A DNA stretch of 64,000 nucleotides, from positions 62,001 to 126,000 of the forward strand of contig CAYUZT010000001.1 of NCBI GenBank assembly GCA_964449445.1. The letters run 5' to 3'. A program made the position numbers and the translations under genes. This document shows positions 7,563-15,633 of the stretch, piece after piece (the stretch's first letter is position 1; the number at the start of each line of letters is the position of its first letter). Source of the DNA: JABFSS01 sp964449445 (GTDB taxonomy: Bacteria; Patescibacteriota; Gracilibacteria; Peribacterales; Peribacteraceae). The notes below the pieces were generated by a model. That model was not told where the DNA came from. It ran no database searches and was given only the letters and a program-made list of their open reading frames with translations.

Positions 7563-9062
7563 TTATACGTCGTAGTAGGCGAAGAATTCGCCGGGAGTCG
7601 GCAGCTTGTTCTGGTACGCAACCTCGCCGCGCTTCGTCGCGATGAAATTCTCTAGGAACGACTTCGTGAAGACACCACCCTTCAGGAGGAATTCATGATC
7701 TGCCTCGAGTGCATCCAGTGCCTCACCCAGGCTGCTTGGTGCGTGCTTGATCTGGCTTAGTTCCAGAGGACTCATGTCGTACAGGTTTCCGTCGGTGTGC
7801 TTGCCCGGAGACATTGCATTCTCGATGCCATCGAGACCCGCGAGCATCAATGCTGAGAAGGCGAGATAGGGGTTGCAGGCGGGATCGGGCATGCGGAACT
7901 CCACGCGCTTGGCCTTTGGGTTTGTGGAATACATCGGAATGCGGATGGCCGCCGAGCGGTTGCGTGCGGAGTAGATCAAATTGACCGGAGCTTCGAAGCC
8001 CGGGACAAGACGCTTGTAGCTGTTCGTTGTGGGGTTGCAGAGAGCACAGAGGGCGCGAGCGTGGTGCAGGAGACCCGCGATGTACTGCATGGCCATTTGA
8101 CTGAGACCCGCATACTCCTCGCCTGCAAAGAGTGGTTTGCCGCCCTTCCACAAACTCTGGTGCACATGCATACCGGAGCCGTTATCACCGAAGAGCGGCT
8201 TGGGCATAAAGGTGGCGGTTTTCCCAAAGCGCGCCGCGACGTTCCGCACAATATATTTGTAGCGCATCAGCTTATCGGCCATCGTCAGCAGTTCGTCGCG
8301 CTCCATATCAATCTCGGCCTGGCCGGCTGTTGCCACTTCGTGGTGGAAGGTTTCGATCTTCACTCCCGCGCGCTCCATCTCGCGCACCATCATCGAGCGG
8401 ATGTCCTGCTGCTGGTCCGCCGGCGAGGCCGGGAAATAGCCTTCTTTATTGCGGATCTTGTAGCCCATGTTGCCACCTTCCTCGTTCTTGCCCGTGTTCC
8501 AGATGGCCTCGGAGGAATCGACTTCAAAGAATGCACCCTGCTGCTTGGTGTCGTACCGGACGGAATCGAAGATGAAGAACTCGGCTTCGGGACCGAAGTA
8601 GGCGGTGTCCGCCACATTGCTCTTTTTCAAATACTCCATCGCGCGCATCGCGACTGTGCGGGGGCTGTTCTCGTACCAGAGGCCCGAGACGGGATCTTTA
8701 ATATCGCAGAGCACCGAGACCGTCGGCTCCGCTTTGAATGCGTCAAGAATTGCAGTTGTGGGATCAGGAATCAGCAGCATGTCGGATTCCTGAATCATCT
8801 GGAATCCGCGGATGGAGCTGCCGTCGAAGCCCGCTCCGCCCTTTAGAACATCTGCGAGCTCATGAATCGGTTTGCTCGTGTGCTGGAGCGTTCCCGGGAC
8901 ATCCACGAACGTGAGATCGAACATCGTCGCCTCGTGCTTCTTTGCAAAAGCCATCATATCCTCTGCCGTCTTGATCGCGGGAGTGAACGAAAGATCCTCG
9001 CCCGTATGCTCGCGGGGGATCGTCATGAGCTTGCGCTCCAGAGCCGAACTGACGGGATTCAT
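7563..9062 (-). CDS. glnA: Glutamine synthetase, type I
   Basis: ATP-dependent synthesis of glutamine from glutamate and ammonium. GSI signatures are present: DGSSIRGF, the ATP-binding NGSGMHVHQSLW region, the active-site loop with NRSAAIRIP, and RMPDPACNPYLAFSA. The adenylylation-type tyrosine context NLYDM is also kept. I chose ATG 9062 (499 residues); a longer reading to 9137 adds residues with no family counterpart, and ATG 9026 is also possible. It is divergent from a TrmB-type regulator across a 220-bp spacer with several inverted repeats, and is followed by amt. Confidence 0.95.
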   Translation of the reverse strand: MNPVSSALERKLMTIPREHTGEDLSFTPAIKTAEDMMAFAKKHEATMFDLTFVDVPGTLQHTSKPIHELADVLKGGAGFDGSSIRGFQMIQESDMLLIPDPTTAILDAFKAEPTVSVLCDIKDPVSGLWYENSPRTVAMRAMEYLKKSNVADTAYFGPEAEFFIFDSVRYDTKQQGAFFEVDSSEAIWNTGKNEEGGNMGYKIRNKEGYFPASPADQQQDIRSMMVREMERAGVKIETFHHEVATAGQAEIDMERDELLTMADKLMRYKYIVRNVAARFGKTATFMPKPLFGDNGSGMHVHQSLWKGGKPLFAGEEYAGLSQMAMQYIAGLLHHARALCALCNPTTNSYKRLVPGFEAPVNLIYSARNRSAAIRIPMYSTNPKAKRVEFRMPDPACNPYLAFSALMLAGLDGIENAMSPGKHTDGNLYDMSPLELSQIKHAPSSLGEALDALEADHEFLLKGGVFTKSFLENFIATKRGEVAYQNKLPTPGEFFAYYDV

Positions 9063-9143
9063 AGAAGGAGGGGGGAAAGATGTCACTCTCTCTTTACGGG
9101 TCAGCTTCGGTATCTCCAACCTCTCGTATGAGTACAAATTGTT

Positions 9144-9258
9144 TTCTGTTCAGTTTTTTTACAACAGAACAGGATTCCAGGGTTTTCCCTTCACAGAGCA
9201 GCTTTGTGGAGGCAACATGTTTGCCTGTTCCTGGCGCGATTGGGAGAGTTGTTCAACT
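9144..9258. promoter_or_regulatory. glnA / TrmB-regulator intergenic region with three inverted repeats
   Basis: The divergent spacer holds TTCTGTTC/GAACAG (9144-9151 and 9167-9172), GGCAA/TTGCC around catgt (9211-9225), and the perfect GAGTT-gttc-AACTC (9245-9258). TrmB-family proteins bind palindromes near their own promoter, so these are candidate operators. This is inference from position and symmetry. Confidence 0.45.
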
Positions 9259-9286
9259 CGATAACAGATTGCGCGGGAGTTGATCT

Positions 9287-10045
9287 ATGGCAAAAGACTT
9301 ACAGCGTGTTCTGGAATCCATCGGCCTCTCCGATACAGCGGCACAGCTCTATGTTGCTGGCTTGCAGCTGGGCTCCGCACCGGCCTCGGACTATGCCAAA
9401 GCGACGGGTCTCAACCGCATCACGACCTATAACATGCTCGAAGAAATGGTGCGCAGTGGACGCTTTACCGTCGAAAAGAAAGTGCGCGGAAAATCCTACG
9501 CGCCCGTCGCGCCAGAATATCTCTCTCTCGAGGCGCGGAAGAATGCGGATGCCATGCAGCGCGCGCTTCCGGAACTCCGATCCTTGCAAGGTTCCCAGTA
9601 TCGCAAACCGCACGTCCGGTTTTTCGAAGGATGGGAAGGGGTCCGCCGCGTGTACGAAGAAACACTCACCGCGAAGAGTGAAATCTTAAACTTCGCCAAC
9701 TCCGCCGTCGTCCGCCGCTACTGGCCCACCTACGATGATGATTACGTCGCGGAGCGGGTCAAACGGGGGATTCGCTTACGCGGCATTGCTCCCAATGATG
9801 AAGCAGGACGCAAAGTGCACGGGGAAGATCGCAAGAAGCTGCGTGAAATCCGACTGGTCTCCGCGCGCGAATTCGACTTTACCAACGAGATCAACATCTA
9901 CGATTCCAAAGTCGCCATCTGCTCCTTCGATTCTGGCTTAAAGGGAGACGGTGACATGTTTGGAGTTATTATCGAGAGTAGGGAAGTGGCAGAAACGCAG
10001 AAACAGATCTTCGAGATGGCTTGGCGGTATGCAGGAAGGAAGTAG
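9287..10045 (+). CDS. TrmB-family transcriptional regulator
   Basis: A 252-residue regulator. Residues about 5-75 are a winged helix-turn-helix (SDTAAQLYVAGLQLGSAPASDYA, then GLNRITTYNMLEEMVRSG), followed by the TrmB-type C-terminal sensor domain (RFFEGWEGVRRVYEETL, IYDSKVAICSF). The C-terminal domain in relatives binds sugars or other small effectors; here the effector is unknown. Divergent orientation to glnA-amt suggests nitrogen control, but this is inferred only from position. The start at 9287 has a weak GGGAG 10 nt upstream. Confidence 0.85.
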   Translation: MAKDLQRVLESIGLSDTAAQLYVAGLQLGSAPASDYAKATGLNRITTYNMLEEMVRSGRFTVEKKVRGKSYAPVAPEYLSLEARKNADAMQRALPELRSLQGSQYRKPHVRFFEGWEGVRRVYEETLTAKSEILNFANSAVVRRYWPTYDDDYVAERVKRGIRLRGIAPNDEAGRKVHGEDRKKLREIRLVSAREFDFTNEINIYDSKVAICSFDSGLKGDGDMFGVIIESREVAETQKQIFEMAWRYAGRK

Positions 10046-10055
10046 CCGATCCCGC

Positions 10056-13000
10056 CTAGCGATCGTTCCCGTATTTCCTGTTCCGTAGTTGCTCTACCGC
10101 CTCCAGAAGCATCTGGAAGCGGACTGCGTAGTTGGAAAGCGCCGCATTGGGGGCGAAGTCGCCGGCGAAGATCGTTTTGGATTCGGAGACGATGCGATCC
10201 AGGTATTTCTTACTGTCGCGCAGATTGAAAGCGCGCAGCAGGTTGTGGTAGCGGTCGAGCGCTTTGTCGACCTTGTCTTCGCCCGTGAACACCGCCACGC
10301 GCGCCATATAGGCTTCGCGGGACTCCGTCTTCCCCCTGCTCATATGCCGCACGCGCGTTGCGACCTCGGGAGACGTTTGAGCCGCGAGTTGCTCCTCCGT
10401 GAGATCGGTGTCCTCAATCGCATCGTGCAGAAGTTCGGCTTGGACACCCTTTGTGGAGACTCCGCATTCAGCCGCCATCCGCGCTGCCTGGATGCAGTGA
10501 TTCGCGTAGGGGATGTGCTTGAGCGCCAGTGACGAAGGATAGACCGGCTTGCCGTCCTCATCCTGTTTTTCAATCGCATAACTCTGCCCGGCGTGCGCAC
10601 GCTTCATAATCGCGAGTGCGTTCTCAATCTCTTCGCACGCTTTGGGGGAAAAGCGTTCTTTTATCAATGCGCAGAAGGATGCTTCGTTGGTTTCCACTTC
10701 CAGGTCGCGGGCGAATTCTTCCAAAACGAAGAGCGGCGCCCCCTCGCGTTCCAGCGCATCGATCACCTCGGGAGTCTTGCAGCGCTCCTTGGTCCGCCGC
10801 AGGACCAGCGCGCGGAATTCCTGCCAGGTGGGAGCGCCGATGCACGCGCAACAATCGATTGCGGAGGATCCCTGGTGCATGGTGACGGTCGCGCCTCCGT
10901 TCTTGTACCACCGGAAGTAATCCCGGGCATCTTGCAGGTCGCGCTCCCAGTGCCGTTGCCCTTCCGCGATGTACGCGCAGACACAAACGCCATCGGGAGA
11001 GGACGATTGGAATGAGTGGCGCATGGGAGGAGCTTCCGCAGCCGCCGTTTGCGCCTGTTGCAGGGGGAGAACATTCTTACTGCCCGCGAGTATTCGCCGG
11101 TCGCGCGTTTCCTTGACCGCCACCCGGCGCTGGAGCGATGAGACCAGGGAGCGCTCCTTGTTGTCCGCCGGCACGTACGGTTTGTAGATGATGTCATGGT
11201 CGATATTCGCGACGATGGCGGACGGGAGAGTCTGCAGCTGGATTTCGGCGGGCAAGCCCTCGCAGCGGACGGTGTACGTCACCAAGCGGTACGGACTGCG
11301 GACTTGCTTGCGCGGATTACCGTAGAAGTCGTCCTTCTCGAAGATGCGGTCCTTCAACTTGTTCTCGATAAGGGCCATTGCCTGCTCAAGAGCCGCCGCG
11401 TCCTTTACGATCACGCGCGCGCCGACGGCGTCGGGGACATCTCCTAAGGAATAATCGGTCCGGGCTTCTTTGCCGCGATTTCCCCCTTTCATGCGGCGCA
11501 TCTTATCCAAGATGCCCTCCGCGCTCTTCGTTCGGCCGGTCACCAGCGGGAATGCGGGATCGCTAGCGCGCAGCGGCGCGAGGATATCCTGCATCCATCG
11601 CACGAGCGTGGGGCAAACCTGCGTATCGAGCGTTTGGACATATTGCTCCAAGAGCTGTGCCTGCTTTGGCGTCGGCTCCGCCGATGAGAGAGAAAAAAGC
11701 TCGTTCCATCGGGGATGGGTCAAAAGGTGCGCCTTGAGCATGGTCACGCGGCGGGTAGAGCCCGCGACGTTCCATCGTTGATCATCCTCGCGGAAGCGTT
11801 GGCGCAGGCCTTGGCTTTCCGTGTCCATCGTTTCGCGAAATTGCGCCTCGGTTGCCTCCGGGAGCGAGAGAACTTCATCGAGACTGCGGAGCACGATGTC
11901 CCGCGTCGCGGGATCTTTCATCAGCGTCGTGATGCCGATGTCATGCGTGGTATCGATGAGCAGGAACTGCAGCATAGTGCCGAGCATTCGTCGCTCTCCC
12001 GCATCCGTGTTCTTCTCGCCCCATTCCGCGATGTAGGACAATGCTCTTTGGATCGATTCGAAGGAACGCGCGAACGTGTCGAGGTGGGCTTTGTTGGGAG
12101 TCGCGTTGGGCACGATGCCGCGCTCCACAAGGAAGCGTGCTTGCTCAAAGCTGAGGCCGCCCTTCGTGTAGATCCCCAGCACGTTCTTCGTGTCTTCCGG
12201 CAGGGGCTTCCGTATCACGAGACGGAGGTTTTCTTCTATCAGGTCCTCGCGTTTGGCGGTCACGGGCTTGTCCGCCGGGCGTTGCAGGACAAAATCGCCT
12301 GCCGGGGTTTCCTGCGCCACCTCCCAACCGGTGGAGCCGCGGTAGGAGAGGAAGCCGCGCACGCCGAGCCAGCACAGGACTTGTTCCGCGCGCCCGCACT
12401 CGAAGATGAGATCGTTCCCGGACGAACGCAGCGGTACGTAATGCGTGTGGCCTGCCGCTCGCTGATGCACTCCCAAAATGACCTTGTCGGAAACTTCGCC
12501 CGCGGATTCGACTTTCGCCGTCTGGCGCTCATGGCGGAGCAGGGACTCGCGCTGCTGGGAGACGAGCGATTCTACCTGCGGCCGCAGCGCCAAAAAGGCC
12601 TGCGGATCCACGATTAATACCGTCATGTCGCTGATGGCGGAATACTCGAACTGCGACGCTTTTGACGGCGTGAACACGTCGCAGGCACCGATCACGTCGC
12701 CATCGGCGGCCACGCCCACTCGTCCGCCGTGGCGGAAAATGTTCGCTCGGCCATCCAGAATGAGCCGCACAGCGTTGAGCGGCACGCCCTGCCGGACAAA
12801 CGGCGTTCCAGCGGATATCGTTTCGATGTGAAAAGCGTCGCCCGCTTTGTCCGCGAGCGAACGGACTGCATCAAGCAGCGCGGCCTTGTCCGTCTGCTCA
12901 GGCGCGCGCAGGCGCAGCATCGCGATTTCCGCGATTTCCTGAGCGGGATTGAGACTGGTCTTTTTGAGGGTGGAGAGAATGCGGCTTCTGCGGACACGTT

Positions 13001-13562
13001 CATTCATAATCGTTTGCACGCCCTCTTCCATCTCCCTGTCGTGTTGCCGCATGGATGCAAACAGCGCTTGCGGAATCCGAACGATGCTCGCATCCGAGAG
13101 GGCGTCCACGAGCGCGGTCGGTTTCCCTCCCGTGAGCATCGCGGACATCTCGCCAAAAAAATCGGGTGCCGGGCAGTAGATTATTTCCTGCACGGTCTCG
13201 AGATGGACGGTCATTGTTCCGTTGGGGAGGAGCAGGACGTCCGAATTTTCTTTTTTGGGATCCAGCACAACGGTCCCGGCGGGGACGGATTGCTCCGTGA
13301 TCTGCTTCCTCTTGTCGTCGGCCATCGCCTCAATCGCGCGCAGGACTCCTGCGAACACTTTCTTGTGCGGCCCCTCTGGCAACATGTCGACGCAGGTTCT
13401 GAGGGAGGTGATGGTCTCGGGCCGAAGGTTGATTTTTTCCGGTTCTCGGGACCACCCGCTCACCTTGCTGCGCACCCACTCCACCAAGCGAAAAGGCGAC
13501 CACGCTGCATTCGGCGTTTGAGAGCCTTCTGCCGGTGTTTCTCGTCCCATTTTTGACGCCAT
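10056..13562 (-). CDS. Multidomain alarmone enzyme: two cyclic-nucleotide-binding domains, RelA-type synthetase domain, C-terminal HD hydrolase domain
   Basis: A 1168-residue soluble protein. CNB domain 1 is at about 85-180: the phosphate-binding cassette FFGEMSAML keeps Gly-Glu but has Lys147 where Arg is usual. CNB domain 2 is at about 240-335 and its cassette is degenerate. Residues 360-670 are unrecognised and mostly helical. A RelA/SpoT-type nucleotidyltransferase domain follows at about 675-820 (GRTKSAEGILDKM, Asp711 in PDAVGARVIV, Glu773 in AEIQLQT, then IDHDIIYKPY). An HD domain of the SpoT/MESH1 type is at about 1010-1130 (His1022, His-Asp 1046-1047 in LLHDAIEDT, Asp1103 in ALDRYHN). 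This reverses the usual HD-then-synthetase order, and no TGS or ACT domain is seen. It may link a cyclic nucleotide to alarmone turnover. The start at 13562 sits about 5 nt after a predicted transcription start. Confidence 0.8.
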   Translation of the reverse strand: MASKMGRETPAEGSQTPNAAWSPFRLVEWVRSKVSGWSREPEKINLRPETITSLRTCVDMLPEGPHKKVFAGVLRAIEAMADDKRKQITEQSVPAGTVVLDPKKENSDVLLLPNGTMTVHLETVQEIIYCPAPDFFGEMSAMLTGGKPTALVDALSDASIVRIPQALFASMRQHDREMEEGVQTIMNERVRRSRILSTLKKTSLNPAQEIAEIAMLRLRAPEQTDKAALLDAVRSLADKAGDAFHIETISAGTPFVRQGVPLNAVRLILDGRANIFRHGGRVGVAADGDVIGACDVFTPSKASQFEYSAISDMTVLIVDPQAFLALRPQVESLVSQQRESLLRHERQTAKVESAGEVSDKVILGVHQRAAGHTHYVPLRSSGNDLIFECGRAEQVLCWLGVRGFLSYRGSTGWEVAQETPAGDFVLQRPADKPVTAKREDLIEENLRLVIRKPLPEDTKNVLGIYTKGGLSFEQARFLVERGIVPNATPNKAHLDTFARSFESIQRALSYIAEWGEKNTDAGERRMLGTMLQFLLIDTTHDIGITTLMKDPATRDIVLRSLDEVLSLPEATEAQFRETMDTESQGLRQRFREDDQRWNVAGSTRRVTMLKAHLLTHPRWNELFSLSSAEPTPKQAQLLEQYVQTLDTQVCPTLVRWMQDILAPLRASDPAFPLVTGRTKSAEGILDKMRRMKGGNRGKEARTDYSLGDVPDAVGARVIVKDAAALEQAMALIENKLKDRIFEKDDFYGNPRKQVRSPYRLVTYTVRCEGLPAEIQLQTLPSAIVANIDHDIIYKPYVPADNKERSLVSSLQRRVAVKETRDRRILAGSKNVLPLQQAQTAAAEAPPMRHSFQSSSPDGVCVCAYIAEGQRHWERDLQDARDYFRWYKNGGATVTMHQGSSAIDCCACIGAPTWQEFRALVLRRTKERCKTPEVIDALEREGAPLFVLEEFARDLEVETNEASFCALIKERFSPKACEEIENALAIMKRAHAGQSYAIEKQDEDGKPVYPSSLALKHIPYANHCIQAARMAAECGVSTKGVQAELLHDAIEDTDLTEEQLAAQTSPEVATRVRHMSRGKTESREAYMARVAVFTGEDKVDKALDRYHNLLRAFNLRDSKKYLDRIVSESKTIFAGDFAPNAALSNYAVRFQMLLEAVEQLRNRKYGNDR

Positions 13563-13573
13563 AGATATTGATG

Positions 13574-13602
13574 TTTATACAATTATATTGTATCATAGTC
13601 AA
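13574..13602 (-). promoter_or_regulatory. Sigma70-type promoter with palindromic operator in the spacer
   Basis: On the minus strand, TTGACT (13597-13602), a 17-bp spacer and TATAAA (13574-13579) precede the CNB-RelA-HD gene, with only 11 nt from the -10 box to ATG. The spacer contains a perfect palindrome TACAAT-tat-ATTGTA (13578-13592), a likely operator. Confidence 0.75.
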
Positions 13603-13705
13603 GAATCACTGTCATCTATTTCGTCGTATCGAAATGGAAGTGATTCACCCGTGAACGGTTCTTTGACAGCGCAGGATACATGAAGAAATCCAGGCGTTTG
13701 TCGAA

Positions 13706-13727
13706 GTTCAGACAGTTTTGTCTGAAC
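13706..13727 (+). promoter_or_regulatory. Perfect hairpin in the leader of the HD-like gene
   Basis: GTTCAGACA (13706-13714), a 4-nt loop, then TGTCTGAAC (13719-13727). No U-tract follows, so it is more likely an operator or an mRNA hairpin than a terminator. It lies 34 bp before the start at 13762. Confidence 0.55.
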
Positions 13728-13761
13728 ACGGGTCTGATGGATTCTCTCAGTGAGGTGAAAG

Positions 13762-14661
13762 ATGTTTAGCCAGCGTGAATTGCTTGTGCGGTCGTTCGTC
13801 GGTCATTGCCAGATCTCCATGATCCGGCTTGCTGGCGCATCGAAGCACAAGCGGCAGCGTTACCACGCCGTCGCCCACCCGGGCGACGTGTACCTTGGTG
13901 CAACGCGCGTGTTGAAGCTGCTGGTCGGCGACGAAGCGGCCAAGACGTACGACGATCTCGCCCTGATGACGAGCTGCGTCCATGACATCATCCAAGAAGC
14001 GGAGGTCGTTATGGGGCCTCGTGGTTTCAACATTCGGCAGCGCAAGCGCGGCCAAAACGAAGAAACCACGGCAAATTGGGGAGAGATCCAGCTGAACGAG
14101 CTGCAGCATGTTTACGGCCCCGCAAGCATCAGCAACGACGAGATCGCGGTCGTGAAAACGGGCACCCAGTGGACAATCCCCGCATGGGATCCGAAGTTCA
14201 TGACCATGGTGCAACCGGGCCTCTGGAAGGGTCTGGCGTCCGGCAACTGGCACCCCGTGCCCGTTGCGGTTGCTATGGGGGACTTACTTCCCTGTGGCCA
14301 CCACCCCGAAACCTTCTTGGGAAGCTCTGACCCGCTCTTCGTTGAGGAGCAGCTGGGCATGGACGACATGCTCTTCGCTGCGGCGAAGCAGTCGGACATT
14401 CCCCCGGAAAGAGCTGCGACAGCTCTTGACGTCATGCGGGCTTGGGACGCAGGCCAAGTCAACTTCGCGCTCGGACGCGAGAAGGCGTTCGACTACGAAA
14501 CGAGCTTGCTACTCCCGCCGCAACGGGACGCTCTCCGGTCTCGGATTAACAAATTCCAAGAATCTGCTGCCCGTGCCCGCTGGAAGGCGGACGGACGGCT
14601 GGGTCTGAATTTCTTCCAATACGCCAGCGCGATGGGCTTTCAGTCAGTGCCCATCGGCTAG
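13762..14661 (+). CDS. Putative HD-domain-like protein, 299 aa
   Basis: Not firmly recognised. Residues 33-42 (RYHAVAHPGDV) and 73-77 (VHDII) have the spacing of an HD phosphohydrolase metal site: a first His, a second His with a nearby Asp, then His-Asp. The rest does not recall a known family. No signal peptide or membrane segment is seen. A GAGGTG Shine-Dalgarno-like site lies about 8 nt before ATG, uncommon in this window. It is divergent from the multidomain alarmone enzyme, so it could act in the same nucleotide-signalling setting. It is ended by a strong terminator. An alternative is a non-enzymatic protein with chance motifs. Confidence 0.6.
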   Translation: MFSQRELLVRSFVGHCQISMIRLAGASKHKRQRYHAVAHPGDVYLGATRVLKLLVGDEAAKTYDDLALMTSCVHDIIQEAEVVMGPRGFNIRQRKRGQNEETTANWGEIQLNELQHVYGPASISNDEIAVVKTGTQWTIPAWDPKFMTMVQPGLWKGLASGNWHPVPVAVAMGDLLPCGHHPETFLGSSDPLFVEEQLGMDDMLFAAAKQSDIPPERAATALDVMRAWDAGQVNFALGREKAFDYETSLLLPPQRDALRSRINKFQESAARARWKADGRLGLNFFQYASAMGFQSVPIG

Positions 14662-14695
14662 GCACCTGACTGCAAATTAAAACTGTTCACTTTGA

Positions 14696-14722
14696 GGCAC
14701 GCGCTATGCGCGTGCCTTTTTT
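14696..14722 (+). terminator. Rho-independent terminator
   Basis: Perfect 9-bp stem GGCACGCGC / GCGCGTGCC with a 3-nt loop, followed by six T. It closes the HD-like gene 34 bp upstream. Confidence 0.95.
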
Positions 14723-14803
14723 GATATGATCATCGAATGCAAAGAAGCCGCGGAAGTCTGGCTTCACATGGGCATAACAACGCATACGTGCTATAATCAG
14801 GGG

Positions 14804-14830
14804 ATGGCTTCTTTTACCGTTTTACGATGA
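14804..14830 (+). CDS. Leader peptide MASFTVLR, probably leaderless and coupled to the next gene
   Basis: An 8-codon reading frame. A TATAAT box (14792-14797) ends exactly 6 nt before its ATG, with TGGGCA 17 bp further upstream as a possible -35. Its TGA stop overlaps the ATG of the next gene (ATGA at 14827-14830). The arrangement suggests that ribosomes loading on a leaderless mRNA are handed to the downstream gene. Regulation by the peptide is inference. Confidence 0.5.
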   Translation: MASFTVLR

Positions 14831-15495
14831 ACGCGGACAGTCTCCTTTCTGCCGCCGCATCCGCGCCCGTCGAAAGAGCTGAGCGATGCAGGAATAAGCC
14901 TTTGCTTCGTACTCTCGACAGGCGAAAAAGAATCGAGATACCGGAGGGCGGCGGACAGAGCGCGATGCTGGAGGAGAACGGCCAGGCCGACGCGCTCGAG
15001 AGTATTCATTTTACCTTGTGTCTGTGTGTACTGCTTCGATGTGTGGCGAAGGACGGCAAAATACATTCGGCCCTGCTGCACATTTCTTCCGAATTGGGAG
15101 TGACGAAGGAACAGGAGGAAATCATCCGGGCAATGACCGTCTGCGGACCTGTGCAGGCAGTCATCGTCAGGGGCCCCGTCGGCCATGACGAAAACATGTC
15201 CGGAAAAAACATGTTGGGAATATCGCTCACTCAAGTGCTTTCAAAATATAACAATATGACCGTTGAACGCAGGGTGCTCCTGCCCATCCCCAAAGGGTAC
15301 GGAAACGTTTTTTCCATGACGTATTTCCCTCAAGAGAATTTTGCCATTGCCCATGCCGATGAGGAGGGGAAAGATTACTTTTGCCCAGGTCCTGGTTACA
15401 GAAAACCGCCCGAGAAGCCGCATTCTGGAGGATTTGCAGGCAAATGGTGCCGGGAAGTGCTTCTTAAAATACGGACACTGCTTCTCCGTCAGTAA
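14827..15495 (+). CDS. Hypothetical protein, 222 aa
   Basis: No family recognised. It has an N-terminal basic, Ala-rich region (1-50), then a compact Cys-containing part (LCLCVLLRCVAKDGK) and a C-terminal region with several Gly/Pro turns. It has no signal peptide. The start overlaps the stop of an 8-codon leader frame that has its own TATAAT box. The stop at 15495 is close to the thyA upstream repeats. Confidence 0.5.
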   Translation: MNADSLLSAAASAPVERAERCRNKPLLRTLDRRKRIEIPEGGGQSAMLEENGQADALESIHFTLCLCVLLRCVAKDGKIHSALLHISSELGVTKEQEEIIRAMTVCGPVQAVIVRGPVGHDENMSGKNMLGISLTQVLSKYNNMTVERRVLLPIPKGYGNVFSMTYFPQENFAIAHADEEGKDYFCPGPGYRKPPEKPHSGGFAGKWCREVLLKIRTLLLRQ

Positions 15496-15505
15496 CATTT
15501 CACAG

Positions 15506-15633
15506 ATGCGGCAGTACCTTCGACGAATGCCTTGTGTGGAGTTAGACTTGGACCGACCATGCGTCAGTACCTTGATCTCCTCCCACCTTCGCTCCTTCGG
15601 AGCTACGGTGGGCAAGCCAGCAATTCTCTATGA
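15506..15633 (+). pseudogene. Relic copies of the thyA 5' end upstream of thyA
   Basis: The reading frame 15559-15633 starts MRQYLDLL, which matches the working ThyA start MKQYLDLL at 15630, but with different codons (TAC CTT GAT CTC CTC against TAT TTG GAT TTA CTT). It then runs into a palindrome (15582-15612) and ends with a TGA overlapping the thyA ATG. A further partial copy (ATGCGGCAGTACCTT, 15506-15520) lies 53 bp upstream with one mismatch. This looks like the original gene start left behind after an insertion. Confidence 0.7.
15582..15612. repeat. Palindromic element at the thyA 5' end
   Basis: Outer arms CCCACC/GGTGGG and inner arms GCTCC/GGAGC around a TTC loop, with GAGCTAC on the right arm. 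The folE palindrome (18594-18634) shares the CGCTC ... GAGCTAC core, so both appear to be one family. Confidence 0.85.

Noticed and set aside
6895..7645. Plus-strand frames antisense to amt and through the gtggaaaatg words
   Set aside because: The protein ends in repeat-derived residues (ENGKWKMENY) and the rest is antisense to amt.
9138..9286. Glutamine riboswitch or other known aptamer upstream of glnA
   Set aside because: Only simple inverted repeats are present; I could not find the conserved elements of a glutamine or other known riboswitch.
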